From positions 1-34,231 of the forward strand of contig JAKSCG010000237.1 in the NCBI GenBank assembly GCA_022360715.1: 34,231 nt of DNA. Reading direction: 5' to 3'. This DNA comes from Halanaerobiales bacterium. Lineage in GTDB: Bacteria; Bacillota; Halanaerobiia; Halanaerobiales; DTU029. Made by a program: the position numbers and the translations under genes. This document shows, piece after piece, positions 16,049 to 25,058 of this stretch. A model generated the notes under the pieces. That model saw only the letters and a program-made list of their open reading frames with translations. It did no database searches and was not told where the DNA came from. Every line of letters begins with the position of its first letter. Positions within the stretch are counted from its first letter, which is position 1.

Positions 16049-16978
16049 TTATTCATATCTAATTTTGGGATCGATCAGTCCATATAATAAATCAACACAT
16101 AAATTTGCTACTAAGATGGAAAAAGCGATAATTAATGTAACCCCTTGCACAACCAGATAATCCCTTCGAAAGATTGAATCAACGATCAAACGTCCCATCC
16201 CCGGTCTGGCAAATACTTTTTCCGTTATAACCGAGCCGCCCAGAATAAAGCCCAGTCGAATACCGATCATGGTAACAACAGGGATCAAGGCATTTCTAAA
16301 GGCATGTTTAGTGATAACTTTCCACTCACTTAAACCTTTGGCCCGGGCGGTTCTAATATAATCGTGACCAATCACTTCTAACATACTGGAACGGACCAAA
16401 CGGGTTGTCAAGGCTGCCCCGCTAGTTCCCAATGTGACGGCCGGTAATACTAACTGTTGCCAGGAACCGACTCCGGTTGCCGGAAGTAACCCCCATTTTA
16501 AAGAAAATAAAAGGATTAACATCATACCCAGCCAGAAATTAGGCATTGATACTCCAAGCAAAGCAAAGCTCATCCCCAAATCATCAATCCAGGTGTTACG
16601 TTTGAGCGCTGAAATAATCCCAATGGGAAAGGCAATCAGATAAGAAATAAAGAGGCTGGTCAGACTTAAAATAAATGTATGTTTAATGCGCTGTCTAATT
16701 AAGGTTAAGACCGGTTGTTGATAATAGATAGAATCACCGAGGTCTCCCTGCAGAACATTCCGGACAAAATTCCAGTACTGAAGAGGAAGCGGATCATTTA
16801 ACCCTAATTTCTCACGCATTGCCTCAATTTCAGCCGGCTGGGCATATTCTCCCAACATAATCTGGACGGGATCGCCTGGCGTCAAGTGCATAAATGAAAA
16901 TACGATTATCGAAACTCCAATCATTACCGGAATCATTAAGAATATCCTTCTAATAATGAATTTGCTGATCGCCTTCAC
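16049..16978 (-). CDS. Oligopeptide-type ABC permease, OppB/DppB (set 2)
   Basis: A 309-residue permease with the OppB/DppB pattern: an N-terminal R-R-I-F-L-M-I-P-V-M-I-G span, F-M-H-L-T-P-G-D-P near residue 30, the Y-W-N-F-V-R-N-V-L-Q-G-D-L-G-D-S block near 68-83, the EAA-type loop T-A-R-A-K-G-L-S-E-W-K-V-I-T-K-H-A-F-R-N-A near 205-225, and the ending D-L-L-Y-G-L-I-D-P-K-I-R-Y. About six membrane spans are visible. The start follows AACTGGAGGTGAAGGCGATC. It is separated from its binding-protein gene by 58 nt holding an imperfect hairpin with a U-tract, and is followed closely by the OppC-type gene. Confidence 0.94.
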   Translation of the reverse strand: MKAISKFIIRRIFLMIPVMIGVSIIVFSFMHLTPGDPVQIMLGEYAQPAEIEAMREKLGLNDPLPLQYWNFVRNVLQGDLGDSIYYQQPVLTLIRQRIKHTFILSLTSLFISYLIAFPIGIISALKRNTWIDDLGMSFALLGVSMPNFWLGMMLILLFSLKWGLLPATGVGSWQQLVLPAVTLGTSGAALTTRLVRSSMLEVIGHDYIRTARAKGLSEWKVITKHAFRNALIPVVTMIGIRLGFILGGSVITEKVFARPGMGRLIVDSIFRRDYLVVQGVTLIIAFSILVANLCVDLLYGLIDPKIRYE

Positions 16979-16991
16979 CTCCAGTTAAAAA

Positions 16992-17025
16992 TAGCGAGGA
17001 AGGAGAGTAGATCCCCCTCCTGCTA
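16992..17025 (-). other. Attenuator-like hairpin between binding protein 2 and permease
   Basis: The minus strand reads TAGC-AGGAG, 11 nt, CTCCT, a 5-nt bulge, GCTA, then TTTTTAA. The stem is imperfect (5 plus 4 bp with a one-sided bulge), but it has a U-tract. Partial termination after the binding-protein gene is plausible. It occupies the same position as the hairpins at 4054, 20805 and 25620. Confidence 0.4.
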
Positions 17026-17036
17026 GTTACAAATTT

Positions 17037-18575
17037 TTATCTCTTCCAGTAAGCATTTTTTAAATTACTGAGGATAGTAACCGGATACGGAGCCGGTTCA
17101 AAGCCTTCAATCCCCTTGTTATAGGCCGATAAATCCGGTTTAGAATAAAGGAAGATCATCGGGACATCATCAGTTAGCACCTGATACAATTGAGCGTACA
17201 CGGCCTTTCTTTCTTCAGGATCAAGGGTAGTTCGCCCTTTCATGATTAAGTAGTCAGCAGCCGAATTACTATAATACATTCGATTGGCCCCGCCTTGAGG
17301 GGGTGTCATCTCCGAATGAAAAAACCAGTAGGAATCAGGATCAAGGATCCCATACCAACCCAGCAGATAGATCTGGGCTCTCCCCTGCTTAACATCAGCA
17401 TAGAAAGTACCCCATTCCAGTAATTCAATCTTTGTTTTAATACCAACGGCATCCATCATCTGCTTCATGATTTCCGCCAGTTCCTTCCTGCCCTCACTGG
17501 TTTTAATTACCACCTCTTCTCCACTATATCCGCTTTTATCTAACATTTCCCGTGCCTTGCCGACACTAAACTGATATTTATTGATCTTAGGGTCATTGGC
17601 ATATTCTTTGGCTAAATAGGAAGTAGCTGCTAAAGGAACATAGGTTCTTGAACCTTCAAAATATTTAGTGATTGCCTCTTTATCTAAAGCATAGGCAATC
17701 GCTTTTCTTAAATATTTATTATCAACCGGAGAGTTTGTTACATTAAAGCCAATATACTGGTAGTTAGTACCGGCAATTGACGCCAAGATCAAAGACGGAT
17801 CACCATTAATTATCACAATATCCTCTTTGGTTATATCCATTAAGACATCAATTGTTCCCGTTTGCAGTTCAACAACACCAACTGAACTTTCCGGCAATAT
17901 TTTATAAATCACTCGATTTAATTTGGGAGCGCCTTCAAAGTAATCGGGATTAGCAACTAAAATTGTTTCCTGTTCTACTAACCGACTTTTAAATTTAAAG
18001 GGGCCTGTCCCGACAGGATTGTGATCCAGTTTACCTTCTTTTTCGGCAATGTGTTTCGGGACAATTCCGGTATTCATATTGACCAAAAATGGAGCAAAGG
18101 GTTCCTTCAACTCAAAAGAAATGGTGTATTGATCAATAATTTTAATTCCCGCTACCTGATCGGTTTGACCATTAATAAACTCTTCTGCTCCCACAATATT
18201 TTTGTAGTTACCTGCTTTGGGAGAAGCCATTGCCGGATCTAAAATTGACTCATAAGTAAATTTAACATCTGCGGCCCTTAACTCACTACCATCATGAAAT
18301 TTGACACCTTTCTTCAGGTAAAAGACATAAGTTGTATCAGAAGTATTTTCAAAAGTTGCCAGATCAGCAACATACTCTAAATCTTTGGTTAGCTTAACCA
18401 AACCATTAAAGATCTGTCCGGTAATATACATCCCTGATGTACTTGTAATAAAGCGGGGATCAAGTGTAGTTGCATCACTATTCATCCCAATCCTGATATC
18501 TTTCTCCGCCAAACCTACAAAATTAAGTAAAAACAAAGCGATTAACAGTGTTAAAATAACATAAAGCTTTTTCAT
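17037..18575 (-). CDS. Oligopeptide-type ABC substrate-binding protein (set 2)
   Basis: A 512-residue family 5 solute-binding protein. Residues 1-23 form a signal peptide with no lipobox Cys (cleavage likely after F-V-G-L-A), so the product should be a free periplasmic protein. The mature part begins I-R-I-G-M-N-S-D-A-T-T-L-D-P-R, then has the family motif F-H-D-G-S-E-L-R-A-A-D-V-K-F-T near 92-106 and N-P-V-G-T-G-P-F-K-F near 186. ATG at 18575 follows TAGGAGGTATTAATCC. It lies 81 nt after the first permease pair, so the operon holds two complete binding-protein/permease sets. Ligand choice, such as murein peptide or disaccharide-peptide, cannot be read directly. Confidence 0.94.
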   Translation of the reverse strand: MKKLYVILTLLIALFLLNFVGLAEKDIRIGMNSDATTLDPRFITSTSGMYITGQIFNGLVKLTKDLEYVADLATFENTSDTTYVFYLKKGVKFHDGSELRAADVKFTYESILDPAMASPKAGNYKNIVGAEEFINGQTDQVAGIKIIDQYTISFELKEPFAPFLVNMNTGIVPKHIAEKEGKLDHNPVGTGPFKFKSRLVEQETILVANPDYFEGAPKLNRVIYKILPESSVGVVELQTGTIDVLMDITKEDIVIINGDPSLILASIAGTNYQYIGFNVTNSPVDNKYLRKAIAYALDKEAITKYFEGSRTYVPLAATSYLAKEYANDPKINKYQFSVGKAREMLDKSGYSGEEVVIKTSEGRKELAEIMKQMMDAVGIKTKIELLEWGTFYADVKQGRAQIYLLGWYGILDPDSYWFFHSEMTPPQGGANRMYYSNSAADYLIMKGRTTLDPEERKAVYAQLYQVLTDDVPMIFLYSKPDLSAYNKGIEGFEPAPYPVTILSNLKNAYWKR

Positions 18576-18656
18576 GGATTAATACCTCCTAGCATTTTTT
18601 AAATTAACTACTATTACTATCAATTAATTTAAAATCATCCCCCCTTCTGTTCCCTG

Positions 18657-19784
18657 CTAATCCTGGGCAAAGGGATCAACCGCATCCCGTAAGGCATCAC
18701 CAACAAAATTAAAGGCCAACACAGCAATAATAATAAAAATACCCGGAATCATCAGCCAGGGACTTTCCTTTAAAACACTTATTTGCTGAGCCTCCTTTAA
18801 AAGCAAACCCCAACTGGTCATCGGTTCCTTGATCCCCAATCCCAGAAAACTCATTGAACTCTCCCCGATGATCATCCCGGGAAAGGATAGCGTAGCCGCC
18901 ACAATCAGATAAGTCATCGTGTTGGGCAGGATATGTTTAAACATTATTTTAAAATCAGACTGGCCCAGTGCTTTCGCCGCTCTGACAAATTCTTTTTGTT
19001 GAAAACCCAAAAACTGCCCTCTGACCACCCGGGCAATTCCGGTCCAACCAATTAAGGAAAGGACGGTAATAATTCCAAAATAAACCTTGACTGAGGACCA
19101 TTCCGGAGGAAGGATCATACTTAAAGCCAACCAGAGGGGAATCCGGGGGAAAGATCGAAGCAGCTCGATAAAGCGCTGAATCAAGTCATCAATCCTACCC
19201 CCATAGTAGCCGGAAATCCCTCCCATAATAATTCCGATAAAAAAACTAACGGCGATCCCAAAGATACCAACACTTAATGAGACCCTACCTCCAACCAGAA
19301 TTCGGGAAAAGAGGTCTCTCCCAAAACGGTCGGTCCCAAAGAGAAACAATTTAACCGGTGCATCCTCGGCCAGCCCAAAAAGATGGATATTGCTCGGAAT
19401 TATCCCAATTAATTTATATTCTGAACCCCGGACAAAAAATTCTACCGGATATTTTTTACTGGGATCAATTTGATAGTTAATCTCCAAGGTAACCGGATCC
19501 CTTGTTTTCTTTTTACCGTAAACAAAAGGACGGAGGCTAAAATTACCTTGTTGATCAATAAAATGGAGCTGGCTGGGCGGGGCATAGATAAAGGCCGAGT
19601 TTTTTTCTGTCATATCATAGGGAGCGATCAACTCGGCAAAAATTACCATTATATATAATACTATTAGAGTTACTGAACCGACTATCCCCAATTTATGTTT
19701 AAAAAATCTCTTCCTGGCTTTGGCCCCTAAACTAAGTGTCTTTTGGCGAACAGCCACGTTTTTGAGTACTGACTTTGTATCCAT
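18657..19784 (-). CDS. Oligopeptide-type ABC permease, OppC (set 1, long N-terminus)
   Basis: A 375-residue OppC-type permease, about 90 residues longer than its set 2 counterpart. The extra length is a periplasmic insert between the first span (about residues 37-57) and [15 protein letters not shown] near 148. It includes a charged segment G-K-K-K-T-R-D-P-V, as in other long OppC proteins that accompany large binding proteins. The ATPase-contact loop is [16 protein letters not shown] near 269-284, and the end [12 protein letters not shown] fits the family. It starts 21 nt after the OppB-type gene. It pairs with that gene and with the 587-residue binding protein. Confidence 0.94.
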   Translation of the reverse strand: MDTKSVLKNVAVRQKTLSLGAKARKRFFKHKLGIVGSVTLIVLYIMVIFAELIAPYDMTEKNSAFIYAPPSQLHFIDQQGNFSLRPFVYGKKKTRDPVTLEINYQIDPSKKYPVEFFVRGSEYKLIGIIPSNIHLFGLAEDAPVKLFLFGTDRFGRDLFSRILVGGRVSLSVGIFGIAVSFFIGIIMGGISGYYGGRIDDLIQRFIELLRSFPRIPLWLALSMILPPEWSSVKVYFGIITVLSLIGWTGIARVVRGQFLGFQQKEFVRAAKALGQSDFKIMFKHILPNTMTYLIVAATLSFPGMIIGESSMSFLGLGIKEPMTSWGLLLKEAQQISVLKESPWLMIPGIFIIIAVLAFNFVGDALRDAVDPFAQD

Positions 19785-19805
19785 TGTTATCTTAACCCCT
19801 TTTCC

Positions 19806-20777
19806 TCAATCATATCTGATCCGCGGATCTACCCAGGCCAGGAGTAAATCTGCGATCAGATTACCAACCAACATCATTATTGCCGAAAACATTAGAAAGG
19901 TCATCACCAGATACTGGTCCTGATTAATTAAGGCATCATAAAAAAAAGGACCCATTGTCGGCAGATTAAGAACAATTGCCGAAATAATGGTACCGCTGAT
20001 CAGTTGCGGGAGCTGCATCCCCAGCATGGAAATTAAGGGATTAATGGCATTACGGACAGCATGCTTGTAGATCACAACTCGCTCCTTTAATCCTTTAGCC
20101 CGGGCTGTCTGGACATATTGCCGGCCCAGGACATCAAGGAGATTCCCCCGCATCTGCCTAATCAATCCGGCCATCCCTGCCGTTCCGATCGCAATTAAGG
20201 GAATCCAGATGTGTTTTAACAAGTCAAGCAATTTGGCCCAACTCCAGGGAGCCCCGATATATTCATTGGAAAAAAGACCGCCCACGGCAGTGCCTCCCTG
20301 CGCCAAAACCAGGTACATCAGCACCAGGGCCAGAAAAAAATTAGGAATAGAAATACCGATAAATCCGATAAAAGTAAAAATATAATCAAGAAATGAATAT
20401 TTATGAGTAGCTGAATAAATACCGATTGGAATAGCCAGTAGCCAGGTAAAAAGCATCGTTGCGCTTGCCACCGTTACCGTCCAACCCATTCTTTCCCAGA
20501 TCAGTTCGGCGACCGGACGCTTATAGGCAAAAGAATAGCCAAAATCCCCTTCCGTAATAATCCCTTTCACCCACTTTAAATACTGTCGATAGGCCGGTTG
20601 ATCGAGGCCAAGCCTTTTGCGCAGCTGGATAACTGTTTCCGGCGAAACCCGAGGATTATTAAAATACTGACTGCCAAATTCCCCTGGTTGTAATTTAATG
20701 ACGGTGAAAGAGAGGATCGAGATCAGGATCAATAATGGAATCATCGATAAAATACGCCGGACAATATAGTTAAACAT
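19806..20777 (-). CDS. Oligopeptide-type ABC permease, OppB (set 1)
   Basis: A 323-residue OppB-type permease. It starts M-F-N-Y-I-V-R-R-I-L-S-M-I-P-L-L, has I-K-L-Q-P-G-E-F near residue 28, Y-L-K-W-V-K-G-I-I-T-E-G-D-F-G-Y-S-F near 65-82, the cytoplasmic loop T-A-R-A-K-G-L-K-E-R-V-V-I-Y-K-H-A-V-R-N-A near 219-239 and the ending A-D-L-L-L-A-W-V-D-P-R-I-R-Y-D. About six spans are visible. The start follows AAGAGGAGTCGATC. It is 64 nt after the binding-protein gene with a 9-bp hairpin in the gap, and 21 nt before the OppC-type gene. Confidence 0.94.
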   Translation of the reverse strand: MFNYIVRRILSMIPLLILISILSFTVIKLQPGEFGSQYFNNPRVSPETVIQLRKRLGLDQPAYRQYLKWVKGIITEGDFGYSFAYKRPVAELIWERMGWTVTVASATMLFTWLLAIPIGIYSATHKYSFLDYIFTFIGFIGISIPNFFLALVLMYLVLAQGGTAVGGLFSNEYIGAPWSWAKLLDLLKHIWIPLIAIGTAGMAGLIRQMRGNLLDVLGRQYVQTARAKGLKERVVIYKHAVRNAINPLISMLGMQLPQLISGTIISAIVLNLPTMGPFFYDALINQDQYLVMTFLMFSAIMMLVGNLIADLLLAWVDPRIRYD

Positions 20778-20804
20778 AGTGATCGACTCCTCTTAAGAAT
20801 TAAG

Positions 20805-20831
20805 GGCCAGGCCGGTTTTCTTGGCCTGGCC
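20805..20831 (-). other. Intercistronic hairpin, binding protein 1/permease junction
   Basis: A perfect, very GC-rich 9-bp inverted repeat (GGCCAGGCC, 9-nt loop, GGCCTGGCC) about 10 nt after the binding-protein stop codon. No U-run follows. Like the hairpins at 4054 and 25620, it could stabilise the binding-protein message end or reduce read-through into the permeases. Confidence 0.6.
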
Positions 20832-20841
20832 TTGCTTGACC

Positions 20842-22605
20842 CTACTTCTTAAAGATTGTATCAGTAACTCTGACAATAATATTATCGTCATTCAAGAAGT
20901 AATTACCGATATTATTTTGAACTACATAGAGATCCATTCCCTTAGTAATAAAAATTACCGGCAGTTTTTCGGCATAGATCCGTTGCCAGTCATCATAGTA
21001 GGCTTTCCGCTTGACCGGGTCCATGGTGACCTGGCCTTGTTCAAATTTATTAAATACCTCTAATTCCCAGGGATACATGTTCTGCAAAATTGGTTTCTTG
21101 TCTTCAGACATAGTGGAAAGGTGCCAGTAATATAAAGCACGACCGGGTTGCCAGATTGCTTTACGGAACTGGGGATCAGACTGGTTGCCAAAAGCCATGA
21201 TCATTGCTTCAAACTCTCCGGCCAGGGCTTTGTCAAAGACCAGACCTGATTTAATCAAATTGAGATTAACTTTAATGCCTACTGCTTCCAGATTGTCTTT
21301 CAACAACGAAGCAATATCAACCCTGTCCTGAAGGTTAACCGCAGTCATTAAGTTGAACTCAAAATCACTACCATCCTTAAGTTCTCTAATCCCGTCATTA
21401 TCGGTATCTAAATACCCCAACTGATCAAGGAGTTGACTGGCTTTTTCTAAACTAAATTCACGACGGAGTTTTTCAATTTCCGGGTTATAAAAGGCCTTAT
21501 TTGTCGGTACTACCGGCATACCCGACTTAATGGCCAGGGTATTATAAACCTCTTCAATAATTCTGTCCCGATCAATCAGGTGGTCCATTGCCTGACGGAA
21601 CTTTAAATTACGGAAGGCTTCCCGTAATGCTTCATTTTCCACATCAAAATTAAATGATAGATGGGTAGGGCTCGGAGTAGGATTAACCGGGCTACCGGTC
21701 AGCACTCTGAAGCTGGCCCCGGCCAGTTCGGCTTTTTTCAAAGTAGTAAAATCTTTCCCTTTGATTTGTAACTGATCGATCTCCCCGGCCTGTAGTTTAG
21801 CCAGGGCTACTTCATTATTTTTAACAATCAGATAGACCAGTTGATCTAAATATGGTAATTGATTCCCTGCTGAATCATAGAGCCAGCTATGGGGGTTGCG
21901 TTCCAGGACAACCTTCTGATCGGTGATATACTCTTTCAGCATAAATGGACCGGTACCAACAATATCTTTTAAATCCGTACCGGTTGACCAGGCTTGATTA
22001 ATTGCCCCGGGATTATCTGGATCAAGGTACTTCTCCAACTTATGTTTGGGGGTAATCGGGGCCTGTGCTAAAATCTTAATAAACGGCCCGTAAGGAGCCG
22101 GGAGAATTGCTTCGACAGTATAGTCATCTTTTTTCTCGAATCTGACCATTTCACCAGCGATTTGATAACGGTTTACTTCATTAGCTTCCGCATGGGGATT
22201 TAGGGTCAGATGATTGAAGGTAAAAATAACATCATCAGCAGTAAAGGGATGGCCATCTGACCACTTAACCCCTTTCCGCAGGTTTAAGGTTACCACCGTA
22301 CCATCTTTACTAACTTGCCAGCTTTTGGCCAGGCTCGGTTCAACTTCCTTGGTTACAGGGTTTTCATCGGTCAGTGAATCCAGGACATTACCCATAATTA
22401 CAAATATATTCCAATCAATCGCTCCATAATAATTAAAGGACTGGGGAGCTGATGTCAATGCAAGCGTATACTTTCCACCATATTGTCCGATTTCGTTAAT
22501 TATCTCCGGGCTGACGGTTTTTTTCTCCAATCCCTCGGCCGTAATATATCCTGCAAGGCTAAACAACAATGTTAAAGTCAGTATAGTTAAGACTAGTCTT
22601 TTCAT
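20842..22605 (-). CDS. Oligopeptide-type ABC substrate-binding protein (set 1)
   Basis: A 587-residue family 5 solute-binding protein. The signal peptide spans residues 1-23 (M-K-R, a long hydrophobic core, cleavage likely after Y-I-T-A), without a lipobox Cys, implying a periplasmic protein. Motifs are L-N-L-R-K-G-V-K-W-S-D-G-H-P-F-T-A-D-D-V near 106-125, D-I-V-G-T-G-P-F-M-L-K-E-Y near 213 and a central D-T-D-N-D-G-I-R-E-L segment near 398 that resembles a calcium-binding loop. It is longer than set 2, in the range of large oligopeptide binders. ATG at 22605 follows AAGGAGGAAGCGAG. It comes 31 nt after murQ, so the first thing made after the etherase is a peptide or muropeptide importer. Confidence 0.94.
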   Translation of the reverse strand: MKRLVLTILTLTLLFSLAGYITAEGLEKKTVSPEIINEIGQYGGKYTLALTSAPQSFNYYGAIDWNIFVIMGNVLDSLTDENPVTKEVEPSLAKSWQVSKDGTVVTLNLRKGVKWSDGHPFTADDVIFTFNHLTLNPHAEANEVNRYQIAGEMVRFEKKDDYTVEAILPAPYGPFIKILAQAPITPKHKLEKYLDPDNPGAINQAWSTGTDLKDIVGTGPFMLKEYITDQKVVLERNPHSWLYDSAGNQLPYLDQLVYLIVKNNEVALAKLQAGEIDQLQIKGKDFTTLKKAELAGASFRVLTGSPVNPTPSPTHLSFNFDVENEALREAFRNLKFRQAMDHLIDRDRIIEEVYNTLAIKSGMPVVPTNKAFYNPEIEKLRREFSLEKASQLLDQLGYLDTDNDGIRELKDGSDFEFNLMTAVNLQDRVDIASLLKDNLEAVGIKVNLNLIKSGLVFDKALAGEFEAMIMAFGNQSDPQFRKAIWQPGRALYYWHLSTMSEDKKPILQNMYPWELEVFNKFEQGQVTMDPVKRKAYYDDWQRIYAEKLPVIFITKGMDLYVVQNNIGNYFLNDDNIIVRVTDTIFKK

Positions 22606-22636
22606 CTCGCTTCCTCCTTAATTATTTTCCACCAAA

Positions 22637-23524
22637 CTACTCAATGATCCCACGAAGATGGCCCCCGTGTTTAACTAACAATTCCCTGGCTTCCTCCAGA
22701 GAACACCCCCTCTCACACAAAATAATTGCCTCTTTTACATTATAATTAGCCTGTTCTAAATAAGTAAGAGCCGTCGGGAGATCGGATTTAGTAATATCAA
22801 TAAATATCCTTTTGGCTCGCTCCCGTAGCTTGTGGTTAATTGCCTGGAGATCAACCATCAAATTGGAATAAACCTTACCTAGTTTAATCATCACCGTGGT
22901 GGAAATCATATTTAATATTATTTTCTGGGCCGTCCCCGCCTTCATTCGGGTAGAGCCGGTCAGCACCTCTGGACCGACAATCGGAGTGATTGCTATATCA
23001 ACAATTTCTCCCAGGGTTGATGGCTGGTTACAGACCAGAGCAACCGTCGCTGCCCCCAATTTTTTGGCTTCCTCAATTGCTCCCAGGACAAAAGAGGTAT
23101 TTCCGCTGGCCGCGATCCCTACAACCGTATCCAGATGGTTGATCTTGTTCTCCCTGATCTCTTCAGCTGCTAACAGGGCATTATCTTCAATATCCTCCTG
23201 GGATTTAAACATGGCTTTTGCGCCACCGGCCAGGATCCCTACCACTATCCCTTCTTCAATACTAAAGGTTGGTATACACTCTACAGCATCCAGTACCCCC
23301 AGCCGACCGGAAGTACCAGCCCCGACATAAAACAGACGACCTCCCTGAGCCATCTTAGCCGCAATTATTTCAATGGCCCTGGAAATATTGGGAATCTCTT
23401 TGTTTACAGCTGCAATAACCTTTGCATCTTCTTTATTCATTATTTCGAGGATCTCAGTAGTCTTCATCTGATCAAGTTCCATGCTTGCTAAATTTCTTTT
23501 TTCAGTAATCTTTGCCGCCTTCAT
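22637..23524 (-). CDS. murQ: N-acetylmuramic acid 6-phosphate etherase
   Basis: A 295-residue cytoplasmic SIS-domain lyase of normal MurQ length. It cleaves the D-lactyl ether of MurNAc-6-P to give GlcNAc-6-P and lactate. Signatures are N-L-A-S-M-E-L-D-Q-M near residue 11, G-R-L-F-Y-V-G-A-G-T-S-G-R-L-G-V-L-D near 62-79 with the E-C-I-P-T-F block after it, A-A-S-G-N-T near 138, and T-G-S-T-R-M-K-A-G-T-A-Q-K near 190-202. The conserved Glu of A-V-E-C is the expected catalytic acid. It is the first gene of a nine-kilobase operon running through two peptide ABC sets to anmK, which makes its substrate. A SigH-like promoter ends about 52 nt upstream. Confidence 0.96.
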   Translation of the reverse strand: MKAAKITEKRNLASMELDQMKTTEILEIMNKEDAKVIAAVNKEIPNISRAIEIIAAKMAQGGRLFYVGAGTSGRLGVLDAVECIPTFSIEEGIVVGILAGGAKAMFKSQEDIEDNALLAAEEIRENKINHLDTVVGIAASGNTSFVLGAIEEAKKLGAATVALVCNQPSTLGEIVDIAITPIVGPEVLTGSTRMKAGTAQKIILNMISTTVMIKLGKVYSNLMVDLQAINHKLRERAKRIFIDITKSDLPTALTYLEQANYNVKEAIILCERGCSLEEARELLVKHGGHLRGIIE

Positions 23525-23575
23525 TCATAACCCCCATTATAATGCTATTTAGGTAATTTAAATTTATTATATTAT

Positions 23576-23602
23576 ATTCTAGATAATATCAAAAATTCCT
23601 TC
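23576..23602 (-). promoter_or_regulatory. SigH-like promoter of the murQ operon
   Basis: The minus strand reads GAAGGAATT, 11 nt, CTAGAAT. It fits RnAGGAwWW-N11-RnnGAAT except for C in place of the purine that opens the -10 element. The -10 is about 52 nt before the murQ start. The 5' part, CAAGAAGGAATTTTTG, is identical to that of the element at 7195-7221. Confidence 0.55.
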
Positions 23603-23657
23603 TTGGTTTATTTTTCTTTGTAAAAAATATTTATTTTTGAGGAGGATGACCCAACAA

Positions 23658-23685
23658 AAAAAGATTAGCATAAACTAATCTTTTT
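23658..23685 (-). terminator. Terminator of the TRAP transporter operon
   Basis: An 11-bp stem AAAAAGATTAG/CTAATCTTTTT with a 6-nt loop. A-runs and T-runs on both sides make it usable in either direction. On the minus strand it lies about 80 nt after the DctM-type stop codon and continues into further U residues. It also insulates murQ from the upstream operon. Confidence 0.8.
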
Positions 23686-23767
23686 GGATTATCTTTTTGA
23701 GGTAAACATATTTGTATACCGGTTGCTATAAGGCTATTCGTTTGCTCCACTATGATAAAAGCGTTTT

Positions 23768-25054
23768 TTATCCAAAACCTAATAATTTCGGCAAAAACAT
23801 TGAGATTGCGGGGATAAAGGAAACTAAAAAAAGGATTAATACCTCGGCAATAATAAAAGGCCAAATACCTTTTGAAATTTGCTCAATCTTGAGGTCGGCG
23901 ATTCCACAAGCAACATATAAGCAAGCCCCCAGCGGAGGAGTCATCAATCCGATATTTAAGGAAAGAACCATAATAAAACCAAAATGTAGCGGGTCAACCC
24001 CAACACTTATCGCCAGCGGAGCAAAAATTGGACCTAGCATTATTAAAGCAGCAGTAATATCCATAAACATACCAACTACCAACAGCATAACATTAATTAA
24101 AGTTAAAACCACAAATCGATTGTTACTAATATTCAAGATTAAACTTGCGATACTCTCAGGGATCTGTTCACTGGCGATAAACCATGATAAGACTGAAGCC
24201 GTAGCAATAATAATAAAAACCATACCGGTAGTCCTTGCCGTGTTATACATCAATCTCCATAAATCTTTTAGTTTTAAATTCCTATAGACAGCAAATCCTA
24301 AGAATAAACCATAAATAACAGCTACTGCCCCTGCCTCTGTCGGGGTAAAAATCCCAAATAGAATCCCACCCAGGATAATTAACGGCAATACCAAAGCCAG
24401 CAAAGCATCTTTAAATCCAAAAATTACTTTTTTAAACTCTAATTGACTCTCTTTTTGGGGATAGTCTCTTTTCTTAGCGATAAATCTATTCATAACCATT
24501 AATACAATACCAATAATTAATCCGGGAATGATCCCTGCTGCAAATAATCCTGCGATTGAAACCTGCATAATAGACCCGTAAACAACCATAATAATACTCG
24601 GCGGAATTGTTGGTCCTATTATTGATGAGGCAGCTGTTATTGCCGCACTGAACTCGGTGTCATAGCCATCCTTCTCCATGGCAGGAATTAGCATAGAACC
24701 CAGTGCTGCTGTATCAGAAACCGCTGCTCCTGTTAAACCAGCAAATAAAATACTTACAACCACATTTACCTGCGCTAACCCTCCCTTTAAATGACCCACC
24801 AGCAAATTTGCAAAAGCAACCAAGCGGTCCGTAATTTTAGTTTCATTCATAATTTCCCCAGCAAAAATATAAAAAGGCATGGCCATTAACGGAAATAAAT
24901 CTATTCCTGCAAAGATACGTTGAGGAATGATCTTTAAAAATGAAGGCATTCCCATTTCAAAAATAACTATAACTGAGGTTAAGCCCAACGCATAAGCTAT
25001 CGGTACTCCTAAAAATATTAAACTTAATAAAGAAATGCCAATCAATGTCCCCAT
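23768..25054 (-). CDS. TRAP transporter large permease (DctM type)
   Basis: A 428-residue large membrane subunit of a tripartite ATP-independent periplasmic transporter, which couples uptake to an ion gradient. About 11-12 hydrophobic segments are visible. The family blocks are present: F-P-L-M-A-M-P-F-Y-I-F-A-G-E-I-M-N near residues 53-69, G-G-L-A-Q-V-N-V-V-V-S-I-L-F-A-G-L-T-G near 90-108, the G-P-T-I-P-P-S-I segment near 147-154 and L-M-T-P-P-L-G near 374. The start is 4 nt after the small subunit's stop codon. It forms the channel with the DctQ-type subunit for ligand delivered by the DctP-type protein. Operon context suggests N-acylated or N-carbamoyl amino acids. Confidence 0.95.
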   Translation of the reverse strand: MGTLIGISLLSLIFLGVPIAYALGLTSVIVIFEMGMPSFLKIIPQRIFAGIDLFPLMAMPFYIFAGEIMNETKITDRLVAFANLLVGHLKGGLAQVNVVVSILFAGLTGAAVSDTAALGSMLIPAMEKDGYDTEFSAAITAASSIIGPTIPPSIIMVVYGSIMQVSIAGLFAAGIIPGLIIGIVLMVMNRFIAKKRDYPQKESQLEFKKVIFGFKDALLALVLPLIILGGILFGIFTPTEAGAVAVIYGLFLGFAVYRNLKLKDLWRLMYNTARTTGMVFIIIATASVLSWFIASEQIPESIASLILNISNNRFVVLTLINVMLLVVGMFMDITAALIMLGPIFAPLAISVGVDPLHFGFIMVLSLNIGLMTPPLGACLYVACGIADLKIEQISKGIWPFIIAEVLILFLVSFIPAISMFLPKLLGFG

Positions 25055-25058
25055 AAAT

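Noticed and set aside
22896-23330. 144-codon plus-strand frame opposite murQ
   Set aside because: A shadow of the conserved murQ frame; no family resemblance and no start signals.
23712-24287. 191-codon plus-strand frame opposite the DctM-type gene
   Set aside because: It is antisense to a clear membrane protein gene, has no ribosome site and encodes low-complexity Ile/Thr-rich sequence.
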